Of a stretch of 64,000 nucleotides of DNA, positions 18,121 through 28,537 are shown in pieces. The notes below the pieces were generated by a model, which ran no database searches, was not told the origin of the DNA, and saw nothing but the letters and a program-made list of their open reading frames with translations. The translations under genes and the position numbers were made by a program. Positions within the stretch are counted from its first letter, which is position 1. The number at the start of each line of letters is the position of its first letter. Origin of the DNA: Hymenobacter qilianensis (GTDB lineage: Bacteria; Bacteroidota; Bacteroidia; Cytophagales; Hymenobacteraceae); assembly GCF_014489555.1 (NCBI RefSeq), contig NZ_CP060784.1:1550001-1614000 (forward strand), in the 5' to 3' direction.

Positions 18121-20246
18121 ATGGCATTAATTAACACGATTCGAGAAAAATCGGGCTGGGCCGTCGGCGCCATCGTTTTTGGCCTACTGCTCTTCATTAT
18201 CGGCGGCGACCTGATTTCGGGCCAGAACCGACTCTTCAATCGCAACGATACGACGGTAGGGGAGATATCCGGTGAGAAAGTGGAGCTCAATGACTTCAAC
18301 AATACCCTTGAGCAAGCCAAGCAGGCTTTTATCGCTCAGCAGGGCCGCCAGCCCGACGAAAACACCCTCGGCTACCTTCGCGATCAGGCCTGGAATCAGA
18401 CCATTTATCGCATTGCTTTCAAGGAGCAATTTGAGGCGCTGGGCTTAGCGGTAAGCGACGATGAACTCTACGACATGGTGCAGGGCCGCAACGTGCACCC
18501 TAGCATTCGCCAGGCCTTCTCCGATCCGCAAACCGGCCAGTTCGACCGCAATAAGGTGGTTGAGTACCTGAAGAACCTCGACAAATTGCCCCCCAGGCGC
18601 AGGATCAGTGGCGGAATTTTGAGGCCGGCCTGACTCCCGACCGCTTGGCTACAAAGTACAATAACTTGCTTAAGCTGAGCACCTACGTAACCTCGGCCGA
18701 GGCTAAGCGCTTCCATGAAGCTCAGAACACCCGCGCCAATATTCGCTACCTCATCGTACCGTACTTCTCTATTTCGGATTCGGCGGTGAAAGTAACGGAC
18801 GCTCAATTGCAGGCTTATCTGGACAAAAATAAAGGCCGCTATAAGGTGGAAGACGGTCGTGACATCGAGTACGTGACCATCCCGGTAACGGCTTCAAAAG
18901 AAGACAGCGCCGCCGTACGTGCTTCCGTTGATCAGCTGACGGCTCAGTTCCGTACGGCTCCTAATGACTCGCTGTTCGCCAAGCTCAACTCCGACCAGCC
19001 TTACAGCGGTGCCTACGTTTCGCCCGCCGATTTGCCCGAGAAGCTCCGCGAGCAGCTGCCGTTGCAGGTAGGCCAGGTGTATGGCCCTTACGCCGAGAAT
19101 GGTGTGTACTCCATCTTCAAAGTGACGGGCCAAAAAGCCGGCACTCAGCCAGCCGCCCGCGCCAGCCACATACTTATCAAGCCCGAAAACACGACACCAG
19201 AAGCCAAAGCTGCCGCGCTGGCGAAGGCCAAAGACGTATTGGCCCAAATTAAAGAAGGTGCTGATTTCGCCGCTATGGCCCGTCAGTACGGTACTGATGG
19301 TACTACCGCTACCGGCGGCGACTTAGGCTGGTTCACGCAGGGCCGCATGGTGCCGGAGTTTGAGAAAGCTATTTTTGGTGCTACTGCTGTTGGCTTGCTG
19401 CCTAACCCGGTTGAAACCTCATTCGGCTATCATATCATTAAGGTTACGGCTCCTAAAACCACCCAAACGTATCAGATAGCCGCTGTGCAGAAGAACCTTG
19501 TGCCGAGCGAAGCTACCCGTGAGACTGCTTACCAGAAAGCGCAGGAGCTGAAAGGTGCCGCCACCAACCTGGAGACTTTCCGCAAAGCAGTAGCTGCTGA
19601 TAAGTCGCTGCAAAAGCTGGAGGTGAAAGGCCTTGGCCGCGGTGACCAGGCTGTGAACAACCTGCAAGGTGCTCGGGCAATCGTGCGCTGGGCGTATGGT
19701 GCAAACCAAGGCGGACCAGAAACCAAAATCGGTGATGTATCGGAGGTTTTTGAAATTGGTGACCAATACGTGATTGCTGCCCTTACCGGCGAGCGCACCA
19801 AAGGCACTGCTGACATATCCAGCATTCGGCCTGAACTGACTGCCGCGGTTCGCAATGACCTGAAGGCCCAGCAGATCATGGAGAAGCTGAAAGGCAAGAC
19901 CGGAACGCTGGAGCAGATTGCTGCTGGCTACGGCTCACAAGCTCAGGTGAAAACGGCTAACGACGTAGTTGCCAGCTCTGGTATTATTCAGGGCTTGGGC
20001 GCTGAGCCAGTAGCTGTAGGCAAGGTATTCGGGTTGAAGCCCGGCCAGAAGTCAGCCCCCATCCAGGGTGAGCAGGGCGTAGTAATCGTGGAGCCTGTAA
20101 GTATCACGCCCGCTGCTGCCCCTGCCGATCTGAAAGCCGTTCGCCAACAGCTTGCTTCGCAGCGTACCGCCCGCACCGATGGCGCCACCTACGAAGCGGT
20201 AAAAGCTAACGCCAACATCAAAGACGAGCGCACGAAGTTCTTTTAA
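18121..20246 (+). CDS. ppiD: PpiD/SurA-type peptidyl-prolyl isomerase, membrane anchored (frameshifted)
   Basis: Periplasmic folding factor of about 709 aa. One N-terminal membrane helix (SGWAVGAIVFGLLLFIIGG), a SurA_N-like helical region, and a parvulin domain (ASHILIKPENTTPEAKAAAL ... YGTDGTTATGGDLGWFTQGRM ... GYHIIKVT; nt ~19162-19440), then a long C-terminal chaperone region. The frame changes at the C run 18589-18594: one extra C gives DKLPPQAQDQWRNFEAG and continues to the end. Codons on both sides are well conserved, so one base is probably missing. Confidence 0.9.
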
Positions 20247-20267
20247 ATCGAGTGTTACTAGGTAAGT

Positions 20268-20297
20268 GAAAAAGGGTCGCAAGAGCGACCCTTTTTT
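20268..20297 (+). terminator. Intrinsic terminator after ppiD
   Basis: AAAAAGGGTCGC, 4-base loop AAGA, GCGACCCTTTTTT. Confidence 0.88.
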
Positions 20298-20473
20298 GTT
20301 GAGTATATATACCGGCAGTATCCGTTGTACCTCACACACTATTAACCAAAGTGTGCAGTTTTACTAAGTAGATTATTACGATCTTTTACTTGGTCATTGC
20401 GTTACTTTCTTCTCGGTGGTGAAATGAAACTGGCCCGTAACCAGTTATTTGCACACGTCACTAATCCGCTGCT

Positions 20474-22303
20474 ATGCTGTTCCCTGATCTTCGTCAGCTT
20501 CGTTTCGCTCTTTTAATCCTGCTAAGTGTGGCGCTGGCCGTGCCACTGCATGCTCAGCAGGAGGGCGGCGACATTGCCCTGGCCCGCGAGTACGTCCGTA
20601 AAGGCGAGTTCGAGAAAGCGGCTTTCCTCTTCAACCGCCTGCGCGCCGACGAGCAATTGGCCCCCAACGTGCTGCCCGATTACGTGGGCGCTTTGCAAAA
20701 TCTGAAGCGCCACAAAGACGCGGAGAAGCTGGTGAAGAAAGCCATTCGGCAGCAGCCCAAGGAAATAAGCTACGGCGTGCTGCTGGGGGGCATTTATACC
20801 GCCAGCGGCGACCAGTCGGCAGCCAACAAGCAATATGAGAAGGTAGTAAGCCAGCTCGCGGCCGAGCAGGTGGTACCCGTAGCGACGGAGTTTATGAAGC
20901 GTAAGCTGCCGGAGTGGGCTGAGAAAACCTATCTGCGCGGACGCCAGCTGGCCGGCAACGAAACCGAATTTGCCCCCCAGCTTATTCAGCTTTACACCCA
21001 GAGCGGGCAAAATGCCCCCCTGATGGCCGAAACCCTGCGCCTCATCCGCGACGACGACCGGCAATTGCCCTTCGTGCGCAACATGCTTCAGAACAGCCTG
21101 CGCGAGGAAAAGGACTTCGAGGCGCTGGAGAAAATCCTGCTCACCAACGTGCAGCAGAACCCCGATCAGGTAGTGTACAGCGAACTGCTGCTGTGGCTGC
21201 AGGTGCAGCGCCGCGACTTCACCGGCGCCCTCGTGCAGGCCAAGGCCCTCGACCGCCGCGCCCGCGCCGAGGGTGGCCGCGTGCTCGACCTCGCCGCTAT
21301 TGCCCAGCGCAACAAAGACTATGAAAGTGCCATTGCCGGCTATGAGTACGTGATTCGGGAGCATAAGCAGGGACCATTTTACCCGGTGGCCCGGCAGCGC
21401 CTGGTGCAAACCCGCGAGGAGCAGGTGCGCAATACCTTTCCCGTGGATGTGGCCAAAATCCGCAGCCTCATTACCGAGTATGAGCAGGTGCTAACCGAAT
21501 TGGGCCGCACGCCCGAAACCGCTCCGGTGCTGCGCAATATGGCTACGCTCTACGCTTTTCAGCTCGCCGATAAGCCCAAAGCCATGGCCCTTTTGCAACA
21601 GGTAATTGATATGCCCCGCGCGAGCCTGACGGTGGTAGACGACGCCAAGCTCAATCTGGCTGATATCTATCTGCTGCGCAATGAGCCCTGGGAGGCCACG
21701 CTGCTGTATTCGCAAGTGGAAAAGTCGCACAAGGATTCGCCCGTGGGCTACGACGCCAAGCTGCGCAACGCCCGCCTGAACTACTACGCCGGCAACTTCA
21801 AGCTGGCCCAGAGCCACCTCGATATTCTAAAGCAGGCCACCAGCCGCGAAATCGCCAACGATGCCATGCAGCTCAGCCTGCTCATTACTGATAATACCGC
21901 CCAGGATACGTCTGGCGTGGCCCTGCGTGAGTATGCGGCCGTAGAGCAGCTGGTATTCCAGAACAAGTTGACAGAAGCGTTGAAGGGCCTCGATAACCTC
22001 TTGCAGAAATATCCCGGCCACGCCCTCACCGACGACGCCTGGTATCTGAAAGGCCAGCTTCAGCGCCGAACCGGCGACTATCAAGGGGCAATTTCGACGC
22101 TCAGCCGCATCACCGGCAATCCCAAATACGACGTGCTCAGCGACGATGCCCTCTTCCTGACGGCCACTATTATGGAAGAAGACGTGAAAGATCAGGCCAA
22201 GGCCCAGGAGCTCTACAATCAGGTGCTGGTGAAGTATCCGGGGAGTATTTATGTAGCCGAGGCCCGCAAGCGGTTCCGCAAGCTGCGCGGGGATAATTCG
22301 TAG
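20474..22303 (+). CDS. Tetratricopeptide repeat protein, exported
   Basis: A 609-aa protein with a signal peptide (LRFALLILLSVALAVPLHAQ) and TPR units along its whole length (AREYVRKGEFEKAAFLFNRL; AKLNLADIYLLRNEPWEATL; LKGQLQRRTGDYQGAISTLS). Probably periplasmic scaffold or outer-membrane associated; no catalytic domain seen. Three intact motif copies (20785, 20973, 21015) are read as LLGGIY, FAPQL and NAPLM. It follows ppiD in the same direction but has its own gap of 227 bases. Confidence 0.85.
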   Translation: MLFPDLRQLRFALLILLSVALAVPLHAQQEGGDIALAREYVRKGEFEKAAFLFNRLRADEQLAPNVLPDYVGALQNLKRHKDAEKLVKKAIRQQPKEISYGVLLGGIYTASGDQSAANKQYEKVVSQLAAEQVVPVATEFMKRKLPEWAEKTYLRGRQLAGNETEFAPQLIQLYTQSGQNAPLMAETLRLIRDDDRQLPFVRNMLQNSLREEKDFEALEKILLTNVQQNPDQVVYSELLLWLQVQRRDFTGALVQAKALDRRARAEGGRVLDLAAIAQRNKDYESAIAGYEYVIREHKQGPFYPVARQRLVQTREEQVRNTFPVDVAKIRSLITEYEQVLTELGRTPETAPVLRNMATLYAFQLADKPKAMALLQQVIDMPRASLTVVDDAKLNLADIYLLRNEPWEATLLYSQVEKSHKDSPVGYDAKLRNARLNYYAGNFKLAQSHLDILKQATSREIANDAMQLSLLITDNTAQDTSGVALREYAAVEQLVFQNKLTEALKGLDNLLQKYPGHALTDDAWYLKGQLQRRTGDYQGAISTLSRITGNPKYDVLSDDALFLTATIMEEDVKDQAKAQELYNQVLVKYPGSIYVAEARKRFRKLRGDNS

Positions 22304-22338
22304 GGGAAGAAAAGCAACGTCAAATCCTCCCGTCCGCG

Positions 22339-22452
22339 CTACGAGAAGAAAACGAACAGCAGCGCAATAAACAGGATGAAAACCAGGTACATCAGGCCAT
22401 CGGTGAGGATGTATTGCCGGTATTGCTGGTAAAACGCGCGGAGCTTTTTCAT
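22339..22452 (-). CDS. 37-aa single-helix membrane protein
   Basis: A short frame on the minus strand encodes MKKLRAFYQQYRQY, then a hydrophobic helix (DGLMYLVFILFIALLFVFFS) to a stop. A basic head followed by one uninterrupted transmembrane helix is what real micro-membrane proteins look like. A motif copy reading TATTTTTGCCCCCC, with a good -7 box (TATTTTTG), lies upstream at 22474-22487 on the same strand. I do not recognise a family. Confidence 0.6.
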   Translation of the reverse strand: MKKLRAFYQQYRQYILTDGLMYLVFILFIALLFVFFS

Positions 22453-22565
22453 AAAACGCTGGGACCGAAGGCTGGGGGGCAAAAATACGGATTCGTGGGC
22501 GGCGCGCGGTTTTTCTGCTTACTTTTGAAGTCGCCGCCGGCTCTCGGCGACCCCCGCCGAATAGT

Positions 22566-24291
22566 ATGGAAAAGAGATGGATTCGTAAGCCCGTGCCTGA
22601 GCCCGCCACCGTGCGGCAACTGGCCGATGCACTACGCGTAAACGAGGCCATTATTAGCTTACTCTGTCAGCGAGAGGTGAGTTCTTTTGAGGAAGCGCGC
22701 GCGTACTTCCGGCCCGTGCTCCAGGAGCTTCCCAACCCCTTGCGCATGCGCGACATGGACCGTGCCGTGGAGCGCCTCGTGCGCGCCCTGCATGAGGGCG
22801 AGCGGGTGCTCGTATTCGGCGACTATGACGTGGACGGCACTACTTCAGTGGCCGTGGTGTACTCGTATTTGCTCCCGCTTTTTGGCCCCAAGCGCATCGA
22901 CTACTACATTCCCGACCGCTACCAGGAGGGTTACGGGGTTTCGGAAGCCGGCATTGACTACGCCGCTCAGCATGGCTACGCGCTGATTATTGCGCTGGAC
23001 TGCGGCGTGAAATCAGTAGATAAAGTAACCTATGCCAACACCCGTGGCGTCGATTTTATCATCTGCGACCATCACTTGCCTGGTCAGGAATTGCCCCCGC
23101 CGTGGCCGTGCTCGACCCCAAGCGCACCGACTGTGAGTACCCATATAAGGAGTTGTCGGGCTGTGGTGTAGGCTTCAAGCTTATGCAGGCCCTGGGCGAG
23201 CACCTGGGTCTGGACGAAGAGCCGCTTCATGAGCTGCTTGATTTGCTGGCTGTTAGTATTGCGGCCGATATCGTGCCCATTACCGGCGAAAACCGCATTT
23301 TGGCGTATCATGGGCTTCGCTTGCTCAATGACCCCCAGCGCTCCCAGCGCCCCGGCCTCGATGCCCTGCGCGAGTTGGCTGGCTTAGGCGTAAATGAGCT
23401 GAATATCACGAGCCTGGTTTTCGGATTTTCCCCGCGTATCAATGCCGCTGGTCGCATGGGCGATGCCAAACGCTCGGTAGCAATGCTGCTGGCGCAGTCC
23501 AAGGAGGAAGCTAAGGAGAAAGCCGGCGTCGTGGACAAAACCAATCAGGAGCGGCGCGGCTTCGACACCAGTACCACGAAGGAGGCGCTGCAAATGATTG
23601 AGGACGACGCGGTGCTGCGCACGGCTAGCTCCACGGTGCTCTTCAAGCAGGATTGGCACAAGGGCGTGGTGGGCATTGTAGCCTCGCGCTGCCTCGACAA
23701 ATACTACCGCCCCACCATTATCCTCACGGCCAGCAACGACGGCAAAGCCACTGGCTCGGCACGCTCCGTGGTGGGCTTCGATGTGCACGAGGCCATCGGG
23801 GAGTGTGCCGACCTGCTCGACCAGTTTGGGGGCATATGTACGCGGCCGGCCTCACGCTGCCCGTCGAAAACGTGCCGGCTTTCCGCGAAAAGTTTGAGCG
23901 CATCGTGGCCAGCCGCATCCTGCCCGAACAGATGATTCCGCCCGTTGAAATTGACGGCGTACTCAAGCTGAAGGATATAACGCCGGGCTTCTTTAACCTG
24001 CTGCGGCAAATGGAGCCATTCGGGCCAGGCAACTCCAACCCGGTATTTGAGTCGCAAAACGTATATATCGTACCCCATTCGGCGCGTATTGTTGGCAACT
24101 CTCACCTCAAGCTCGTGCTCACCCAGGATGGTCACCACACGGTAGATGCCATCGGTTTTGGACTAGGTGAATACCTCGACCGCATTATGCAGGGAAGCCC
24201 CTTCAGTGTGTGCTACACGGTGGAAATGAATGAGTTCCGGGGCGCAAAAAAACTTCAGCTGCGCCTGAAGGACATTCGCTGGGAAGAGTAA
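22566..24291 (+). CDS. recJ: Single-stranded-DNA-specific exonuclease RecJ (two frameshifts)
   Basis: 5'-3' ssDNA exonuclease of recombination and mismatch repair, about 575 aa. DHH domain: VFGDYDVDGTTS (metal-binding Asp), IALDCGVKS and FIICDHHLPGQELP. DHHA1 domain: GFDVHEAIGECADLL then FGGHMYAAGLTL. Five C at 23094-23098 (six gives LPPAVAVLDPKR) and five G at 23828-23832 (six gives FGGHMYAAG) both break the frame. Repaired, the protein is complete with all catalytic residues. C-terminal OB fold near LKLVLTQDGHHTVDAIGFG. Confidence 0.93.
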
Positions 24292-24305
24292 ATCCCGCTT
24301 CCGAA

Positions 24306-24671
24306 TTAAGCAAACGTATAAAAAGCGTTAATCACGAAATTCCAGATCACGACTACGCCGGTAGAAATCAGCTTAGCGACGTAAAACGGCACTTTCCAGC
24401 GCTGATACAGCCAGCGCAGGAGCAAGGTGTTCAGGCCTAATCCGATAATTGCGGCCAGCGCGAAATATCCGAACTGACCCAGAATAGCAGGGTCGTGGCT
24501 TCGAAAAGTCCAGATGCGGTTCAGGAAGAAATTGACGCAGGTAGCCACGCTGAAGCCAATAGCATTGGCTACATACGGATTCAGCCGTAGCTTCTCTTTG
24601 GCCAGATATGTTAGGCTGAAATCGACTGCTACCCCAAAGCCTCCCACCACGCCATACTTGACCAGCTTCAT
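24306..24671 (-). CDS. GtrA family membrane protein
   Basis: A 121-aa protein with four transmembrane helices of the GtrA/flippase-like family, which move polyprenyl-linked sugars across the membrane. LVKYGVVGGFGVAVDFSLTY, ATCVNFFLNRIWTF and the C-terminal VVIWNFVINAFYTF are family hallmarks. Start taken as ATG 24671. If the five G at 24690-24694 were six, an alternative start at 24697 (MPPEYAQLLMKLVKYG) would be in frame. Probably an operon with the GT87 gene 41 bases upstream. Confidence 0.85.
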   Translation of the reverse strand: MKLVKYGVVGGFGVAVDFSLTYLAKEKLRLNPYVANAIGFSVATCVNFFLNRIWTFRSHDPAILGQFGYFALAAIIGLGLNTLLLRWLYQRWKVPFYVAKLISTGVVVIWNFVINAFYTFA

Positions 24672-24712
24672 CAATAATTGAGCGTATTCGGGGGCATAAA
24701 GCAGGGGAGAAG

Positions 24713-25948
24713 CTAGACGGAAAGAGAAGCGGCAGGCGCCGCCGTAGCGGGTATTTTGGAGGCTGAGGCAGGCTGGGGGGCAAAATCGCGGGTTAGCAGC
24801 TCCACCGTCAGGCGCGCCCACACAAAGATGCAGGGCACGGCTTTGAGCACGTAAGGCACCACGTAGGCCTTACGCAGGAAGCGCGGAAACAGATCGGTGG
24901 GGGAGAGCACCGTGAACAGAACGACGCTGCACAAAAGCACCAGATCGGGCCAGCGCCGGCTGGGCTGCAAGCTCCACCACAGCCCCACGCCGGCCACCGC
25001 AATAACGAACGTAGGCGACTCGGCCTTATGATTGAACACGACTACCCACAGCAGCACCGCCGCCAGCATGCCCGTCCGAAACGCTGCGTGCTGGTATTGC
25101 TGAAATCGCAGCAGCGGCAGGCAGAACAGCGCTGCTCCTACCAGTACCACGGCCGTCTTGGGGGGCAAAAATCCGAACCATGTTTCCAGCCAGCCCATCA
25201 CTGAGAGCCCGAAGGAAGCCGAATGGTCAGCCTTGAGCATAACGACCCAGCTCTGATATTGGGCCAGTAACTCAGCGGGCGATACGACTACCAGCGGCAG
25301 CAGCGCCAGCACGATTCCCAGCCCCACCGACCACAGCACGAAACGCACCCGCTGCCGCGGATACAGCCAGAACAGCACGAAAGCCACCAGTCCGAACAGC
25401 TTCACGAACACGCTCAGCAACAGCCACAGGGCCGCTCTTCCCGGCCGGGCACGCTCCAGCGCCACTGCCGCCCCAATAATCAAACCTGCCACCAGCCCGT
25501 TGCTCTGGGCATTTTGCATAGAAGTCAGCAGCTCAATGGCCGACAGCCACAGTACCACGCGGCGGGCTCTGGTATCAATGGTGGGCAGTTGTTGCACGGC
25601 CCAGTAGAGCGCAGCGGCGTTCAGCGCATTCCAGCCCAGCAGGCCTATAAAATTGGGCAATACCGCAAACGGGCCCATGAGCAGGGCAAACGTGGGACTG
25701 TACTTATACAAATCGTACTGCTCCACCAGGTGCAGAATGTACATATCCTGGCCCTGCAACAGGTGGTAAAACGCGTTGCGGAAGATGATGTAGTTATTGT
25801 AGTTGGTATAAGGCAGATTGCTGCTCTTTAGAAACTGCACCACCGTAGCGGCCACCGTCAGCAGGACATAGACGGCCGGCAAACTGGCGGGGTGGTTCAC
25901 CAGCCGCTGCCAGCGAGTAGAAGAAGACGGTAGAGTAGTGGTTGGCAT
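24713..25948 (-). CDS. GT87 / DUF2029 family polyprenol-linked mannosyltransferase-like protein
   Basis: A 411-aa integral membrane protein with about ten transmembrane helices. NNYIIFRNAFYHLLQGQDMY and YKYSPTFALLMGPFAVLP resemble the catalytic loop region of GT87/GT-C glycosyltransferases that use polyprenyl-phosphate sugars. Start ATG 25948 (MPTTTLPSSS). Motif copies at 24775 (FAPQ) and 25160 (FLPPK) are intact. Paired with GtrA it suggests membrane glycan synthesis; sugar and acceptor unknown. Confidence 0.82.
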   Translation of the reverse strand: MPTTTLPSSSTRWQRLVNHPASLPAVYVLLTVAATVVQFLKSSNLPYTNYNNYIIFRNAFYHLLQGQDMYILHLVEQYDLYKYSPTFALLMGPFAVLPNFIGLLGWNALNAAALYWAVQQLPTIDTRARRVVLWLSAIELLTSMQNAQSNGLVAGLIIGAAVALERARPGRAALWLLLSVFVKLFGLVAFVLFWLYPRQRVRFVLWSVGLGIVLALLPLVVVSPAELLAQYQSWVVMLKADHSASFGLSVMGWLETWFGFLPPKTAVVLVGAALFCLPLLRFQQYQHAAFRTGMLAAVLLWVVVFNHKAESPTFVIAVAGVGLWWSLQPSRRWPDLVLLCSVVLFTVLSPTDLFPRFLRKAYVVPYVLKAVPCIFVWARLTVELLTRDFAPQPASASKIPATAAPAASLSV

Positions 25949-26006
25949 ATAACACGGAAAGCTGGGGGGCAAAAGTACGAGCTAACCTATAAGCTAAGGT
26001 TCTGAG

Positions 26007-26375
26007 TTAGTCCGGTTTTGTATGTCGCCATGCCCAGGCAATGAGCACCAGCTGCAACGGCAGCCGGCCCCACACCAGCCACTCAGGCAAATGAAATAAG
26101 GTGTCATTGGCCTGAGCCATATACATGTTTGCGGGCAGTACGGCTATAAATAAGGCCACCGTACCCCAGGCCGCCCAACGCCTGGTTTGTCGGAAAAAAA
26201 GCCCCAGTCCCAGCCCGATTTCGCACAGGCCACTCAGGTATACCAGCAGGAGCGGAGCTGGCAGATACGGCGGCATAATGCGCAGATACGGCGCCGGCGC
26301 TACAAAATGCAGCACTCCGGCCACCACGAGCAGCAGGCCAAGTGCATAGCGACTAACAGTAGTAGAACGAGTCAT
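26007..26375 (-). CDS. DoxX-like small membrane protein
   Basis: A 122-aa protein with four helices of the DoxX type (RYALGLLLVVAGVLHFVAPA; LLLVYLSGLCEIGLGLGLFF; ALFIAVLPANMYMA; PLQLVLIAWAW). MNIHF-type DoxX members are respiratory or redox-linked but mostly uncharacterised. ATG 26375 is chosen; a motif copy overlaps the upstream bases and could supply a start four codons earlier (MPPSMTR). Confidence 0.8.
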   Translation of the reverse strand: MTRSTTVSRYALGLLLVVAGVLHFVAPAPYLRIMPPYLPAPLLLVYLSGLCEIGLGLGLFFRQTRRWAAWGTVALFIAVLPANMYMAQANDTLFHLPEWLVWGRLPLQLVLIAWAWRHTKPD

Positions 26376-26527
26376 GCTGGGGGGCAAAATAAGGGCGTAT
26401 CTGGCGTCGAACTGCAGTATAGGGAATCCGGCTCGGCTATTCTGCGTTGAAAAGAATTCGCGGAGAGCAATGGTTACCTTGTGCGCTCGTTTTAACCGCT
26501 CCTTCCCTTCCCTGATACTCTTATTGC

Positions 26528-28381
26528 ATGAAAATTCTTGGTCTTGCCCTCGGGCTTGGATTAGGGGCCGCCGTAGCGGCTCAGGCGCAGAAGCCAGCTT
26601 CCGCAGGCTATCAGATTGCCGTCGATTTGCAGAATGTGACTAATGATCAGGTGCGCGTGGTCGTGAATACGCCCCCCGTGAAAGAGTCGCAGGTATCGTA
26701 TGTGATGCCTTCGGTGGTGCCGGGCTCTTACTCCAAAAAGGACTACGGCCGCTTCGTTACCAGCTTCAAGGCTTTCGACAAAAAAGGCAGAGCCCTGAAA
26801 GTCACGCAGCCTAATCCTAACCTGTTTGTTATCAGCAAGGCCAAAAACCTGACGCGCCTTGAGTACTTAGTGGATGATACCTGGGACGCCAAGCAGGGCG
26901 ACGATTTTATCTTCCAGCCCGGCGGCACCAACTTCGAAGCGGGCAACAACTACGTGCTCAACCACTACGGGCTGTACGGCTACCTGGAGGGCTACAAAAT
27001 GGCGCCTTACCAGGTAACGGTAGCCAAGCCCGCCGACCTCTACGGCGCTACTTCCCTGGAAAAAAAGGCCCCCACGCCCACTCAGGATGTATTTACGGCG
27101 CCTAACTACGTCGATCTGGCCGACGGCCCGATCCTTTACAGCCGCCCCGACACAACCAGCTTCGCTACCGGCGGCGCCCGCATTGGCGTATCGGTGGTAT
27201 CGGAAACGGGCCAGATAAAGGCCGCCGACGTGCGCGAAATCATGCGCCCCATGGCCGAAGCCCTGACCCAGTTTTTCGGGCAAATGCCCGTGCCGAAATA
27301 CCATTTCCTGATGTATTTCCCGGCTTTAGGCTCCCCGCTGATCAGCAAAGACGGCGGTTTTGGCGCCATGGAGCACTCGTATTCCTCGGTGTATTTCCTG
27401 CCCGAGTTCCCCGACTCAGCGCGCCTGCGCAGCATGGTGCAGGAGGTAGCCTCCCACGAGTTCTTGCACATGCTGGCGCCGCTGAACATCCATAGCCGCG
27501 AGATAGGTGAGTTCGACTTTCGCGACCCCAAAATGTCGCAGCACTTGTGGCTGTACGAGGGCGTAACCGAGTACTTCGCTCAGCTCGTGCAGGTGCGTGG
27601 CGGCCTGGTAACGCCCGATGCCTTCCGGGAAAAGATGAAGGAGAAAATCGACAACGCCTCCAAGTTCAAGGATGTGTCGTTTACGGAGATGAGCCGCAAT
27701 ATTCTGGTGCCGCCCTACAAGGATATGTACCAGAACGTGTACGATAAAGGCGCCCTGATTGGCCTCTTGCTCGATATCCGCATTCAGGAGCTGAGCCAGG
27801 GCCGCCAGAGCCTGCGCGATGTGCTCCTGACCTTGCGCCAGAAGTACGGCCCCACGCGCTCCTTCGAGGACGATAAGCTTATCCCGGAAATTGTGGCCCT
27901 CACGAATCCGCAGATTCAGCAGTTCTTCGATCAGTATGTTATTGGCAATCAGCCTTTGCCTTACGCCGAGTATTTCGCCAAAATAGGCTGGCGCTACGCT
28001 CCCACGGAGCAAAGTAAAGTACTGGCCTTTGGCCGTTTAGGCTTTGGCTATGATACCGAAAAGCAACAGTTCAAAGTAGCTTCCACCGCGCCCGATCAGA
28101 ACGCTTTCGGCCTGCAAGACGACGATGTGATTCTGGCTGTGAATGGCACCAAGCTGGATATGTCGAATGCCGAAAAGCTCCTGCGCCCGTTGGTAGAGCC
28201 AACCACGGCCGCGCCCGTGAAAGTGCGCTTTCAATCCAAAGACCAAAAAGCCCCCCAGGAGCGCCAGGCAACACCCCAGGAGTTTGAGGTAGAGCTGACC
28301 AACGTGGTAGAGGCCAGTCCGGCCCCACGCCCGCTCAGCAAGCTTTGCGTATGCAGCTGCTGTCTCCTAAGGCGTAATTAA
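26528..28381 (+). CDS. M61 family (glycyl aminopeptidase-like) metallopeptidase with PDZ domain
   Basis: An exported protein of about 617 aa. Signal peptide KILGLALGLGLGAAVAAQAQ, N-terminal M61 beta domain, zinc site ASHEFLHMLAPLN (HEXXH at nt ~27454) with the downstream Glu in WLYEGVTEY, and a C-terminal PDZ-like segment (GLQDDDVILAVNG). The last ~20 codons as written give a Cys-rich tail (SKLCVCSCCLLRRN). One extra C in the run 28323-28326 instead gives SPAPTPAQQALRMQLLSPKA ending at 28377, a more natural end, so a base is probably missing. Confidence 0.88.
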   Translation: MKILGLALGLGLGAAVAAQAQKPASAGYQIAVDLQNVTNDQVRVVVNTPPVKESQVSYVMPSVVPGSYSKKDYGRFVTSFKAFDKKGRALKVTQPNPNLFVISKAKNLTRLEYLVDDTWDAKQGDDFIFQPGGTNFEAGNNYVLNHYGLYGYLEGYKMAPYQVTVAKPADLYGATSLEKKAPTPTQDVFTAPNYVDLADGPILYSRPDTTSFATGGARIGVSVVSETGQIKAADVREIMRPMAEALTQFFGQMPVPKYHFLMYFPALGSPLISKDGGFGAMEHSYSSVYFLPEFPDSARLRSMVQEVASHEFLHMLAPLNIHSREIGEFDFRDPKMSQHLWLYEGVTEYFAQLVQVRGGLVTPDAFREKMKEKIDNASKFKDVSFTEMSRNILVPPYKDMYQNVYDKGALIGLLLDIRIQELSQGRQSLRDVLLTLRQKYGPTRSFEDDKLIPEIVALTNPQIQQFFDQYVIGNQPLPYAEYFAKIGWRYAPTEQSKVLAFGRLGFGYDTEKQQFKVASTAPDQNAFGLQDDDVILAVNGTKLDMSNAEKLLRPLVEPTTAAPVKVRFQSKDQKAPQERQATPQEFEVELTNVVEASPAPRPLSKLCVCSCCLLRRN

Positions 28382-28400
28382 ATTTAAGCGTAATAAAGGC

Positions 28401-28500
28401 GGTTATGCAGAGGCGGAGCCGAAGCATCTCGCGCGCTGAAGTGAGATTAATAATCCCGCTAAACACGCGAGATGCTTCGGCGTCGCCTCTGCATGACCGC
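28401..28500. repeat. Palindromic repeat element, copy 1 (REP/REPIN-like)
   Basis: Imperfect ~33-bp inverted repeat: the left arm contains CCGAAGCATCTCGCG and the right arm CGCGAGATGCTTCGG; outer parts GCAGAGGCGGAG / GTCGCCTCTGC also pair. The loop holds GATTAATAATC. The core is shared with the copy at 29281-29414, on the other side of lptB. Confidence 0.75.
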
Positions 28501-28537
28501 TAAGTTTAAAACCCGCCAACCGTCCTACCTTTACCCC

